Source of the DNA: an uncultured Collinsella sp.
GTDB taxonomy: Bacteria > Actinomycetota > Coriobacteriia > Coriobacteriales > Coriobacteriaceae
DNA length: 32,703 bases
Direction of reading: 5' to 3'
NCBI GenBank assembly: GCA_958427145.1
Contig: CAUAAZ010000024.1
Span: forward strand, 1-32,703
Position numbers and translations under genes: made by a program. The notes below the pieces were generated by a model, which worked only from the letters and a program-made list of their open reading frames with translations, was not told where the DNA came from and did not search any database. Positions 1-7,191 of this stretch are shown here, in pieces (position 1 is the first letter of the stretch; the number at the start of each line of letters is the position of its first letter).

Positions 1-58
1 TTAATGGATGGAAACGGATGTTCTATCGGGACACACATTTTGTCCTATAAGCCTAAGC

Positions 59-117
59 ATGAGAGTCTCCTATCTCTTGCCGTAATTATATTACGGCAAG
101 AGATAGGAGACTCTCAT
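59..117. repeat. Long perfect palindrome (28-bp arms, 3-nt loop)
   Basis: The arms at 59-86 and 90-117 are exact reverse complements and leave a 3-nt centre (87-89); the left arm begins ATGAGAGTCTCC. No T-tract follows on either strand, so it is not a typical intrinsic terminator. A short open frame enters it from each side, but neither looks like a real gene. It could be a structured RNA, a remnant of a palindromic mobile repeat, or (less likely) a fold-back assembly artefact. The structure is read directly; the function is unknown. Confidence 0.85.
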
Positions 118-210
118 CAAATACTCCATTACGAGAAAAGTAATGTGAGCAGAGTCCATGCGAACCATGAATACCCGCTACGAAAGCCGCTGGAAAACAG
201 CCCTTAAACG

Positions 211-233
211 CAAAAACCGCCTTTCGGCGGTTT
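211..233 (-). terminator. Intrinsic terminator-like hairpin
   Basis: An 8-bp perfect stem AAACCGCC/GGCGGTTT closes a 4-nt loop (222-225). Read on the minus strand the stem runs into five T. It would stop leftward transcripts coming from the defence region. Confidence 0.6.
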
Positions 234-450
234 CCACGGACCAAGCCGGACGTACCGTCGCAAAGCCTCATCACAGTTGGAACTGTAAGGAAAAGCCCAG
301 TCCCAGTCAATCCTTTGCCGACAAACCGTAGTGAATTAAGGCTGAGCAGCAACGCATCAGTAAAGTTACATGCTGGCAGAAAAACACCCGCAATTTCGCC
401 TTTTCCCAACTGGGATGTAAGTTTTGACAGGCCGAATCTTACATGCAAAC

Positions 451-480
451 AAAAAAGAGGGCTGACGCATCAACCCTCTT
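451..480 (-). terminator. Intrinsic terminator behind the abiH remnant
   Basis: On the minus strand the stem AAGAGGG/CCCTCTT (474-480 and 455-461) is followed by TTTTTT. It lies about 230 bp downstream of the end of the broken AbiH-like gene and is probably its old terminator. Confidence 0.65.
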
Positions 481-711
481 CAGGTGTCGCCCGAAGGCTT
501 CCACCGCAATTGACTTTATTCTAGTTGATATCCTCAGCTTGTCTACAGGCGCGCCTTTCAACGGAGACCTCCAAGTCGAGGCGCCATAAAAATAGGGGAT
601 GCCCTCCCTTGGGAAGGAACCCCCTTACAAAACTTTGGCCTTAGCAAGCAGGCTTCTGTTTTTCATTGTTTGTCTATGATAGCTCAAGCGATAATCTCGA
701 ACCGCCACAAC

Positions 712-1355
712 CTATATCTCCCGAACGACGAACCTGCCCTCCAGCATGAGCTTGTGTGCAAGATTGTTGCTACGTCCAGCAATACCAAGCGAAGTGCCAT
801 AGTAATCAAGGAGGGCGAGTACCTTGGCCACCTCTGACTCGCGGACACCCTTAGCGTAGTTTGGGTATAAGAAGACCAGGCTGGTATGCCCGTTATACAA
901 ATCCACCGTGCTAAAGATAGACTCAAAGTACGAACAATCGGCCCGAGAGAGCGAATGTCCAAAAAAGACTATTGAAGACATCTCAAGACCATCCCCTCCC
1001 CTTTGCGCAGGATAAGCAATCGAGCTACTTGGAACCCCTCGAGCGGACTTCAACACACGATATGTCTTGGCAAACGGGAGGATATCCCGATCATCCAAAT
1101 TGCCGGAACCGTCGATCCAAAAATGCTTTCACCATCAAGCGTGCCGTGGATATTGACAAGATTGGCATCCCCAAACCGCTGTTTAAGCCACCGATATGGA
1201 GACGTGTAGTCCTGCAAAGAACCTAACGAGGCGGCATGGTCGGATATCACGTCTCGGGCAATCTACAGTGGTTGAATCAGTCGCCGCCCCACGGCTCTCT
1301 AGGAGTTCAATTGGTTGAACAAAAGTCTTAAGTTCTTTTGCCAAAACAAGCTCCT
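712..1355 (-). pseudogene. AbiH-like abortive infection gene, frameshifted and truncated
   Basis: Two overlapping minus-strand frames carry the C-terminal hallmarks of the AbiH phage-defence family. The first (1250-1110) reads YRWLKQRFGDANLVNIHGTL; after a frameshift near 1110-1125 the second (about 1115-712) reads DGSGNLDDRDILPFAKTY and then FFGHSLSRADCSYFESIFS, ending in REGR-type residues before the stop. A third stretch upstream (about 1355-1265) is open in yet another frame (ELVLAKELKTFVQPIELL) and seems to be more of the same gene. The family is usually about 300-400 residues, so the N-terminal half is missing as well as the frame being broken at least twice. It is almost certainly inactive. 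The AbiH assignment rests on the conserved NIHG and FGHSLS..D motifs; full-length AbiH acts in abortive infection by an unknown mechanism. Confidence 0.7.
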
Positions 1356-1362
1356 AAAATCA

Positions 1363-1399
1363 AAGGGCCGTTGCCGGAAGCCTCCAAACAACGACCCTT
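1363..1399. terminator. Hairpin between abiH remnant and HEPN gene region
   Basis: The stem AAGGGCCGTTG/CAACGACCCTT (1363-1373 and 1389-1399) has one internal mismatch and a 15-nt loop. Only weak T-rich DNA follows on either strand (CTTTGTC on plus, TGATTTT on minus), so it may be a weak terminator or an RNA element. It shares the AAGGGT outer stem with the terminator at 1615-1653. Confidence 0.4.
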
Positions 1400-1614
1400 C
1401 TTTGTCATCGCCTCACTTAGAGTCCACGACGACAGAATCACTAGTGGGATAGTACCCTAAAGTCATCGATAATGCGACGCATAGAGGAATTACGTTCGGT
1501 GTTCGACTCTTTCGTGAGTCTCTAATCGGCCATCAACGGAGGCTGATATTCTTAGTCTCGATCGGCCCATCGTCGAAACGGTACTTGACCAGCCTGAAAG
1601 TCATTACACGCATG
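1400..1614. other. Intergenic stretch, nothing recognised
   Basis: This belongs to the roughly 410-bp gap between the abiH remnant and the HEPN gene. An open frame on the minus strand (1552-1737) crosses three hairpins and ends in the palindrome, so I do not call it. I see no clear promoter. Confidence 0.4.
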
Positions 1615-1653
1615 AAAAAAGGGCAACACTCTCTTATCGAAAGCGTCACCCTT
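1615..1653 (-). terminator. Strong terminator of the HEPN (Abi_2) transcript
   Basis: On the minus strand a 14-bp stem (AAGGGTGACGCTTT with AGAGTGTTGCCCTT, some G-T pairs) closes a 7-nt loop and is followed by TTTTTT (1615-1620). It is the last of three hairpins behind the Abi_2 gene, so the transcript probably carries all three. Confidence 0.75.
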
Positions 1654-1727
1654 AAAGCTCCCAAAGAGCTTTTGTATTGCAGGACGCATGCTACACCATC
1701 TCATTGAGATGGTGTAGCATGCGTCCT
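1654..1727 (-). ncRNA. Candidate structured RNA: palindrome plus hairpin downstream of the HEPN gene
   Basis: Reading leftward from the Abi_2 stop codon, 40 nt of linker lead into a perfect 23-bp hairpin with a single-base centre (1705-1727 and 1681-1703, arm begins AGGACGCATGC). A 7-bp hairpin AAAGCTC/GAGCTTT (1654-1672) follows, and then the terminator stem at 1615-1653. The three stems in a row with almost no spacer are seen directly. That they form one RNA, either a 3' UTR or a separate small RNA, is inference. Small structured RNAs paired with HEPN-type Abi proteins as antitoxins are known, so the position is suggestive. I found no separate promoter. A simple strong hairpin with no function, or an assembly artefact, cannot be excluded. 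Confidence 0.4.
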
Positions 1728-1767
1728 CGACCACCACAAAAACATCATCACATATGATACATGAGAC

Positions 1768-2730
1768 TCAGACTATCGGGTACCATGCATCGACCATACC
1801 TTTAAAAAAGCTGAAGGACGATTTTACAGGGTCATTTTTATCGTAATACTGAGCATTCCGATACATGCGATTGACCGACTGGTGAAGCTGAACGCCCTTT
1901 GCCGCAACAACGCCAGGAGAGGCAATCAGATGATGCAAATAAAGAGTCGTCGCAATTTGCTGAATCCTGTCATTGCTCAACTTCGTTGAAAGGGTGACAT
2001 CCGAATAGCCGACAGCCCGTAAAGCATTTTTAACATTGCGGCCAATCTGATAAGAAGGATCCCCTCCCTTAAGGTCATCAATAATGCAGTTATTATGCCC
2101 GCAAGCATTACGGAGAGCTTTAACGCTTTGAAGTTGATAGAAACGACTTTGAAGCTTTTTGTCTCGATACCTCTTTGCAACATAAAGAAGAAAATTGTTG
2201 AAGGTTCCAAAAGGAATAAGCTCGACAAATGCCCAAACTGGATAACGATAACCAGGGTAATCAGCAATTATTTGGTTTGTATAGCATCCGTTTGCACCTC
2301 GGTTGATTTCCGATTTAACTAAATTAACCGTTTTCCCATTATCTAACTTCTGATCTTTAGAAGAAATATACTTCTCGACAATCGAGTACCCATCATCTTG
2401 ATGCGCTTCCAAGAACCTCAACAGCTGAAGTTTCGAAAAATGCTCAACATCGATTGAAATTGAAAGAAGCACCTGGCGAAATTCATAGTCAATGATTGCA
2501 AGATCGCGAAGCATTCCAAAATCAAGGTTAATGAACAAACCATCATTCGGCCCGCCCACATACGTTGGAAAACCCTTTCGAAATAGGTTGATGCGAAAGA
2601 AGTTATTGTTCTTCTCAAGATACCGTTCAGCATCATCCTTCGAAGTAAGCTCAAATTTAATGCCCTCCGACTCAAGATGCTGAACTTGCTGAGCAGGAGT
2701 CAACCAAGGCTTGGGTCGAAATTCATCCAT
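1768..2730 (-). CDS. Abi_2 family (AbiD/AbiF-type) HEPN abortive-infection protein
   Basis: A 320-residue cytoplasmic protein of the Abi_2 family, proteins that trigger abortive infection and are predicted HEPN ribonucleases. Residues 1-40 match the family start (a LTxxQQxxxLxxxGI-like stretch followed by a helix); NFFRINLFRKGF (about 43-54), FGMLRDLAIIDYEFR (71-85) and the DVEHFSKLQLL segment (94-104) follow the family pattern. The likely catalytic HEPN motif is RNACGH at 207-212 (R-x4-H). ATG start with GGGAGG 4 nt upstream. Length is normal for the family and the frame is intact. It is the last gene of a leftward row with the DUF4238 and TIGR04141 genes, 191 bp from the former. Behind it lie a perfect palindrome, a second hairpin and a T-tailed terminator. 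Family call is firm; the trigger and RNA target are unknown. Confidence 0.85.
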   Translation of the reverse strand: MDEFRPKPWLTPAQQVQHLESEGIKFELTSKDDAERYLEKNNNFFRINLFRKGFPTYVGGPNDGLFINLDFGMLRDLAIIDYEFRQVLLSISIDVEHFSKLQLLRFLEAHQDDGYSIVEKYISSKDQKLDNGKTVNLVKSEINRGANGCYTNQIIADYPGYRYPVWAFVELIPFGTFNNFLLYVAKRYRDKKLQSRFYQLQSVKALRNACGHNNCIIDDLKGGDPSYQIGRNVKNALRAVGYSDVTLSTKLSNDRIQQIATTLYLHHLIASPGVVAAKGVQLHQSVNRMYRNAQYYDKNDPVKSSFSFFKGMVDAWYPIV

Positions 2731-2921
2731 GCAGCCTCCCGCATATCTACAAGTTATAAAATAACTCGATTATTGTACAGCTCGACGGCCTTGCGGAGCC
2801 ATACGCCATATGGCCCACAGCGTTCCCGGTAGCGCTGAACACAGTGTATCTCAAGCGTTCGACAGAACAGGATTAAAAACCATACAACCCGGCCAGCCGG
2901 CTCAATACATAACTCCGCAAG

Positions 2922-3812
2922 CTAAACCCTAGGCCTATAACCCTTAATTAGCCGTTCCAAACAAGAGGGGCTACTTGCCATCAGAAAATCCCATGATAAA
3001 TTGCCGTTCATTAACATGCGATTTAAATAATCAACCTTAGCGTTTGTCTCATAGACAATGTTGACACTTCGGTCATTTGCCTGCCTATGATAAAATAGGG
3101 CAGTGTAACGGGGGCTGAGCGGAAAATAAATGACGCAAGGATTTACATCGTGTTCATTTGTCCATGCCACGTACGCTGGCAACGAAGCGGTAGCGAATTC
3201 GGAGCCCTCGGGGGCAACGCAAAACCTGCAATCCATATCACGAAACAAGTCTATTAAGGAATAAATAGGAGTCCCCTTATAACGCTCGAAGAGCACCGTA
3301 TCCAAGTAAAGAAATTCAACAGCCGGTTTAAGCTCGCCATCAAATCCAGTAAAATCCGCACACACAACGTCACCATTCGAATAGCGTCCGGTGGCCTCAA
3401 GCTCTTTGGAGCGGTTGCAGGCTGCACCCCTCACCTCGTTCAACCACATTGGATTTCTTGCAATCAAGAAGGCCACGAGCTCAATGACCAAATCAACGCC
3501 ATCTTTGTTCTTCGGCAATTCACCACGGTCGAGACAATTCAGCAACGATTGATAAGCGGGAGCAAGTTTGCTTTCAGTTTTGCCCAACTTATCTTCGATG
3601 ACGCCCTTCTCGATGAATCCGTCATCGCCCTGGGATCCACGTCGCCTGACCTCATAGAGGTAGTTTTCCGCACAAACGTTTTCGGGTTTCGTTCGAAAGA
3701 CGGGTTTCAACCCACCAGCATCGCGTCTTACAACGCTGAGGTAGCCCGAGTCATCGGTAAACGATTTGAGATAAAACCGAGGCACATAGTGCTGATTCTT
3801 AACCCCAGGCAC
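2922..3812 (-). CDS. DUF4238 domain protein
   Basis: A 296-residue protein that opens with the DUF4238 signature KNQHYVPRFYLKSF, followed by conserved segments including ENVCAENYLYEV and a central acidic/helical part. I see no signal peptide or membrane segment. The biochemical function of DUF4238 is not established; members are frequent in accessory and defence-rich DNA. I choose the GTG at 3812 because GGAGAGGGG ends 7 nt before it and the signature starts four codons later; a TTG at 3842 would add ten residues but has no such site. It lies 76 bp behind the TIGR04141 gene and 191 bp ahead of the HEPN gene on the same strand, so the three may be co-transcribed. The family is clear; the role is not. 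Confidence 0.85.
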   Translation of the reverse strand: MPGVKNQHYVPRFYLKSFTDDSGYLSVVRRDAGGLKPVFRTKPENVCAENYLYEVRRRGSQGDDGFIEKGVIEDKLGKTESKLAPAYQSLLNCLDRGELPKNKDGVDLVIELVAFLIARNPMWLNEVRGAACNRSKELEATGRYSNGDVVCADFTGFDGELKPAVEFLYLDTVLFERYKGTPIYSLIDLFRDMDCRFCVAPEGSEFATASLPAYVAWTNEHDVNPCVIYFPLSPRYTALFYHRQANDRSVNIVYETNAKVDYLNRMLMNGNLSWDFLMASSPSCLERLIKGYRPRV

Positions 3813-3888
3813 GAGTACGCCCCTCTCCAATAAACAAATCAATCAAGAGCAAGAGTTCCCGGCCGGCGACCGAACTAGCAGCAATGAA

Positions 3889-5454
3889 TCAACCGCAATC
3901 GGCTCGGACCTCCTTGATTCTCGCCAATGCGACATCAATGTCCATCGCAGCCAGCTGAGAGCACACGGCATCTAGTGCCACTTTGCTAAAGAATGGAATC
4001 TCAGGCCTTACCGCATCATATTTAGAGATAATCGCAAAAACGACCTGTTTGACCGAATCCCTTTCCAATTTAAAACAATTAGGTTCAATCTTGTCTAGAA
4101 CAACCTGTGCGCACTTCCTAAAACTTGGGTCTGCCTTTACCAAACGAGCCGATACCAAACCCTGATTGAACAGATGGCTTAAAGTCGAAGAACCTTGATA
4201 ATGCTTAACGTGAATGAACGTACCGTCTTTACACAAGATGTCACAAAGCTCGACCTGGCTGCCTCGACCGCCGTAGTAAATGGTCTTCTTGTCTAGCAAC
4301 AACTCGGACGAGGAATTCATCTCCACGACACGTTGGTTATACGGGCCCTCATATTCGCCCTTAAAATATTCTGGGAATTCCGTTGGGTAAAGCGGAATCT
4401 TAGAGAAGCGAGATTCAATCGATGATTTGTAGTCACCATCAATTCGATACCATTTTCCATTATTTGCACAGTAACTAGCCCCTTGATATTCGACCTCGCC
4501 ATATAGACACTCAGATGCGCGCCATTTATTTATCACCGAGCCCTCTGCCTGTCCAATAACAGAAATACGGGTTTTGCAAAGGTCTTCGTAGCTCTGAGGC
4601 AACTTTTCCGGTTCCGGATAGACCATGTCGAGACAAACATCGTCAAGCAAAGAACCCTTTGATCCAACACGAAAGCCGGCGACCGCCTCCCATTCAAGGA
4701 TTTCCGGCACTGCAAGCCATATATTTTGATCGTGAGCATTAATGAGGCTGATGGCTTTAGAATTCAACGCATCTTCGAGTGACCGCTTGCGCACCGGAAC
4801 GATTCTGTCGACCCAACCGTATTTAGCCTTATAAGAATCAAGCACATAAACGGCATAGACAGACTTAAGATAGTCTCGGATCGATTCTACCGACTCGCCA
4901 ACGCTCAATGCGAGAGAATCCGATCCAGTAATAGATCCAGTTGCAAGCAGCCCATCGCCTCCGCTCACAGTCACTCCCTCTAGCAAATCGCGCTCGACAT
5001 CGATTTCAAAAGCATCAACTGAAGACGGAAGAGGCATTTGCTCGTCGGTCTTTCGAGCATTGCCTGAGACTGCAGTTCGTTTTAGTTTGCGAAGTCCACC
5101 ATCCATCGCCTGATTGAGCGCCACTTTAAGCCCAAAGCGTTCCTCGACCGCCTCTTTATCCAGCAAAGTAAAACCATAGCCGAAAGAAATGGCAAATAGA
5201 CGCTCAGCGTCCTCCGCCACGGCAACTTGAACCAGATGGAGAGCGCTTGCAGAAGAAGATAGCAAAGTATCGGACTCCAGTTGACCGTCAAAATAATCAA
5301 TCCATTTTGGCGGATGAGGGTCTGATGGCTTTGTGTAAACAACCGAACCATCTTCTAGAAGGTGCCTATGGATATAGGGGTCATTGGAGTCAACGATATC
5401 ACCAGTATTAAAACCCTCTTTAATGAGGTAAACCGACATCTTTTGCTTAGCCAT
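3889..5454 (-). CDS. TIGR04141/DUF6119 family sporadically distributed protein
   Basis: A 521-residue protein of the 'sporadically distributed' TIGR04141 (DUF6119) family. Typical features are an N-terminal KMSVYLIKEGF, then PKWIDYF, the block RLFAISFGYGFTLLD followed by EERFGLKVALNQAM, the DLLEGVTVSGG-type stretch, and a C-terminal part with GKWYRID and HVKHYQGSSTLSHLFNQG, which resembles a nuclease-like core but is unproven. No signal peptide or membrane helix. Starts are possible at GTG 5463, ATG 5460 and ATG 5454; I take 5454 because GGGTG lies 6 nt upstream. Its scattered distribution and its place beside Abi genes suggest phage defence, which is inference. It leads a likely leftward operon with the DUF4238 gene. 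Confidence 0.8.
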   Translation of the reverse strand: MAKQKMSVYLIKEGFNTGDIVDSNDPYIHRHLLEDGSVVYTKPSDPHPPKWIDYFDGQLESDTLLSSSASALHLVQVAVAEDAERLFAISFGYGFTLLDKEAVEERFGLKVALNQAMDGGLRKLKRTAVSGNARKTDEQMPLPSSVDAFEIDVERDLLEGVTVSGGDGLLATGSITGSDSLALSVGESVESIRDYLKSVYAVYVLDSYKAKYGWVDRIVPVRKRSLEDALNSKAISLINAHDQNIWLAVPEILEWEAVAGFRVGSKGSLLDDVCLDMVYPEPEKLPQSYEDLCKTRISVIGQAEGSVINKWRASECLYGEVEYQGASYCANNGKWYRIDGDYKSSIESRFSKIPLYPTEFPEYFKGEYEGPYNQRVVEMNSSSELLLDKKTIYYGGRGSQVELCDILCKDGTFIHVKHYQGSSTLSHLFNQGLVSARLVKADPSFRKCAQVVLDKIEPNCFKLERDSVKQVVFAIISKYDAVRPEIPFFSKVALDAVCSQLAAMDIDVALARIKEVRADCG

Positions 5455-5463
5455 AAACATCAC

Positions 5464-5873
5464 CCGTCACGATCGAACCAGACAGCCACCTTATACCCGT
5501 GAATAGGCCGACCGAATGCAATGTCTCCACTGAATGCAGAAGGGAGAAACACTAATTAAACGCTTCGCCGCGTTCAATTAAGACTGAACAAAAGTTGCTC
5601 TCACGGCACAAAAGCGCCCCAGGCAGCGCGAGCGTGCCCTTCACCCGATCGCTTTACTGGCTGATAGAGGAAGCCGACACTCACAGTCCAGCAATGCCCA
5701 GCCGAACTCTTCGCGAGCGAGGGCTCCCATACCCTAAGGCACCGCTACTCTGAGCCGTGCCAGGCGCACGTCAACCTCGCACGACGGTTTAAGAAATCTC
5801 TCTTATTTTGGAACAAAGGACCTGGGACCGTGCGGCGGCTCAGGACACGCCCACTAAATGAGGGGATAGCACC
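5464..5873. other. Gap with weak promoter signals only
   Basis: This 410-bp gap separates divergent genes. On the minus side it probably holds the promoter of the TIGR04141 gene (a TATAAG-like box at 5490-5495). An imperfect hairpin at about 5550-5576 (AATTAAACGC/GCGTTCAATT) is present. The rest shows no convincing coding frame. Confidence 0.4.
5490..5515 (-). promoter_or_regulatory. Possible promoter of the TIGR04141/DUF4238 genes
   Basis: On the minus strand TATAAG (5490-5495) lies about 35 bp before the start codon. The TTGCAT upstream is 20 bp away, which is longer than the usual 16-18 bp spacing. It is a weak candidate based on sequence alone. Confidence 0.25.
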
Positions 5874-6044
5874 ATGCCTAACGACGGCATCGCCTACCAA
5901 CTGAAGTTCATGTCCAAAGATGCGTATATCGACGACCTGAGAAACAGGCGTCTCTATATGAACGCAGCCGGGTACTACCATGACCTTCCCGGCGAGCAGG
6001 GCGATCCATTAGAGGTGTCTTTAACGTACGGGATGGGCATCTAA
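5874..6044 (+). CDS. Small ORF, probably N-terminal fragment of a larger hypothetical gene
   Basis: 56 codons starting at ATG 5874 with a good GAGGGG site 8-9 nt upstream. The product contains KFMSKDAYIDDLRN, then RLYMNAAGYYHDL and GEQGDPLE. This resembles the first 50-60 residues of a family of longer uncharacterised proteins with an 'lkFgs-eyi-slrnG-LyMns-yF---eg-gDplE' opening, so I read it as the start of a gene whose rest is lost or frameshifted after TYGMGI. It could still be translated. No neighbour shares its strand except the truncated gene at 6250. Confidence 0.45.
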   Translation: MPNDGIAYQLKFMSKDAYIDDLRNRRLYMNAAGYYHDLPGEQGDPLEVSLTYGMGI

Positions 6045-6249
6045 ATAGGGAAAGCAATTCAGGAAACGACATTGCCCTGTGCAGCACGTCTCCCATGGCG
6101 CCCCCCCTTACTCCCCTCCCCAACATTCCCCAGAAAGTTCGCTGATGCTGACGGGGGTTCCCGTAAAAAAATCCCCAACAAAATATGTGCGGAGTGCTGG
6201 CCTGGAGCTGCCTTCGGTCCCTATTGGCTGCTCACCGAGAGGCTCCGCT

Positions 6250-7191
6250 ATGAAACGACCCCTTTACTACCTGCTTTGCGCGATCGCGTGCACGTCCATG
6301 ATCGGCGCGACGATGCCCATGGCAGCCATTGCGGAAGCCATCCAGCCTCAGGCAACAGCCACGCAGCAGGCGCAAACCGACGCCACGAACAGCGACACAG
6401 GCAAGTCTGAAGACGGCACCAACACAAATGCGACAGCAGATACCATAGAGGACAGCCCCGCAACATCCACCGGCACCAGCGCCGTCAACACAGAATGCGA
6501 TGACGACACCACTGCCGCAACTGACACGGTCACCACAGCCCCCACCCCATCCCTCCGCGCCCAAACCAACGGCACGCCCGACGCCATCTCCGCCGCGGCA
6601 GAAACCGGCTACGCCCACTCCGCTACCGCAATCCAAAACGGCGTCACCTTCACCGTCTCGTGGAACGACGCCCCGGCGGGCACCGCGACGACCTCCCACG
6701 TAACCCAGACCAACAGATCGTCCCAGGCCAAGGCGCGCATGGACGTGCCCACCTATTGGGACGGCGGCAGCCAGGAAAGCGTCTGCGACCCGTCGCGCCC
6801 GGCATGGGCCAGCTACTGCAGCCTGGGCACCGCGGGCCACGACTTTACCTTTGACTTCACGGCATCGGGCACGTACCGCATCCACTTCTACTTTATGGAC
6901 AACGACAGAAACGACTCCCAAAACGACAAGGGGATCTACTACCTGCGCACCACGGCGGAGGTGACCGTAAACGACGCCGCCCACCCAAGCGTCACGCAGA
7001 TCGTCAACAACGCCGTGGACCTGTGCAGGCAAGAGACAAACGGCTCGGAATACGACATGGCGCTGTGGCTCCACGACTGGACGCTCGACCAGCCGGAGTA
7101 CGACAACAACCTCAACTGGTGCTCGGCCGAAAGCGGCCTCAAGCGCCACCAGGGCACCTGCGAGAGCTACCAGCGCATCTACTTGAGTTAG
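6250..7191 (+). pseudogene. Secreted transglutaminase-like surface protein, 3'-truncated
   Basis: 313 residues from ATG 6250 (GAGAGG about 7 nt upstream). A signal peptide MKRPLYYLLCAIACTSMIGA ends near AEA (about residue 30). A long Thr/Ala/Ser-rich low-complexity linker (about 35-125) follows, then an Ig-like beta domain (about 126-245, ending in TAEVTVND), then the start of a transglutaminase-like domain. The frame stops seven residues after the catalytic-cysteine motif GTCESYQ, so the His and Asp of the triad and any wall anchor are missing. Intact relatives are much longer. The stop lies in the 4-bp overlap with the converging DUF2806-like gene, so the 3' half was probably lost in a rearrangement exactly here. 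The truncated product would be secreted but inactive as an enzyme. Confidence 0.65.

Larger units (their letters stand above)
1..711. other. Region without a recognisable gene
   Basis: No open frame here resembles a known family. The longest (86-448, minus) runs through a terminator hairpin and the palindrome at 59-117 and looks spurious. What can be seen is the palindrome, a small hairpin at 29-45 (GGACA/TGTCC) and two minus-strand terminator-like hairpins at 211-233 and 451-480. The pattern suggests degraded accessory DNA at the end of minus-strand transcripts that come from the right. Confidence 0.5.

Noticed and set aside
86..448. 120-codon open frame on the minus strand
   Set aside because: It crosses a terminator hairpin and ends inside the palindrome; the product resembles nothing.
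1552..1737. 61-codon open frame on the minus strand
   Set aside because: It runs through three stable hairpins behind the HEPN gene; the reading frame is explained by the palindrome.
6232..7149. 305-codon frame opposite the transglutaminase-like gene
   Set aside because: Antisense shadow of GC-rich repetitive codons; Val/Gly/Arg-rich product without motifs.
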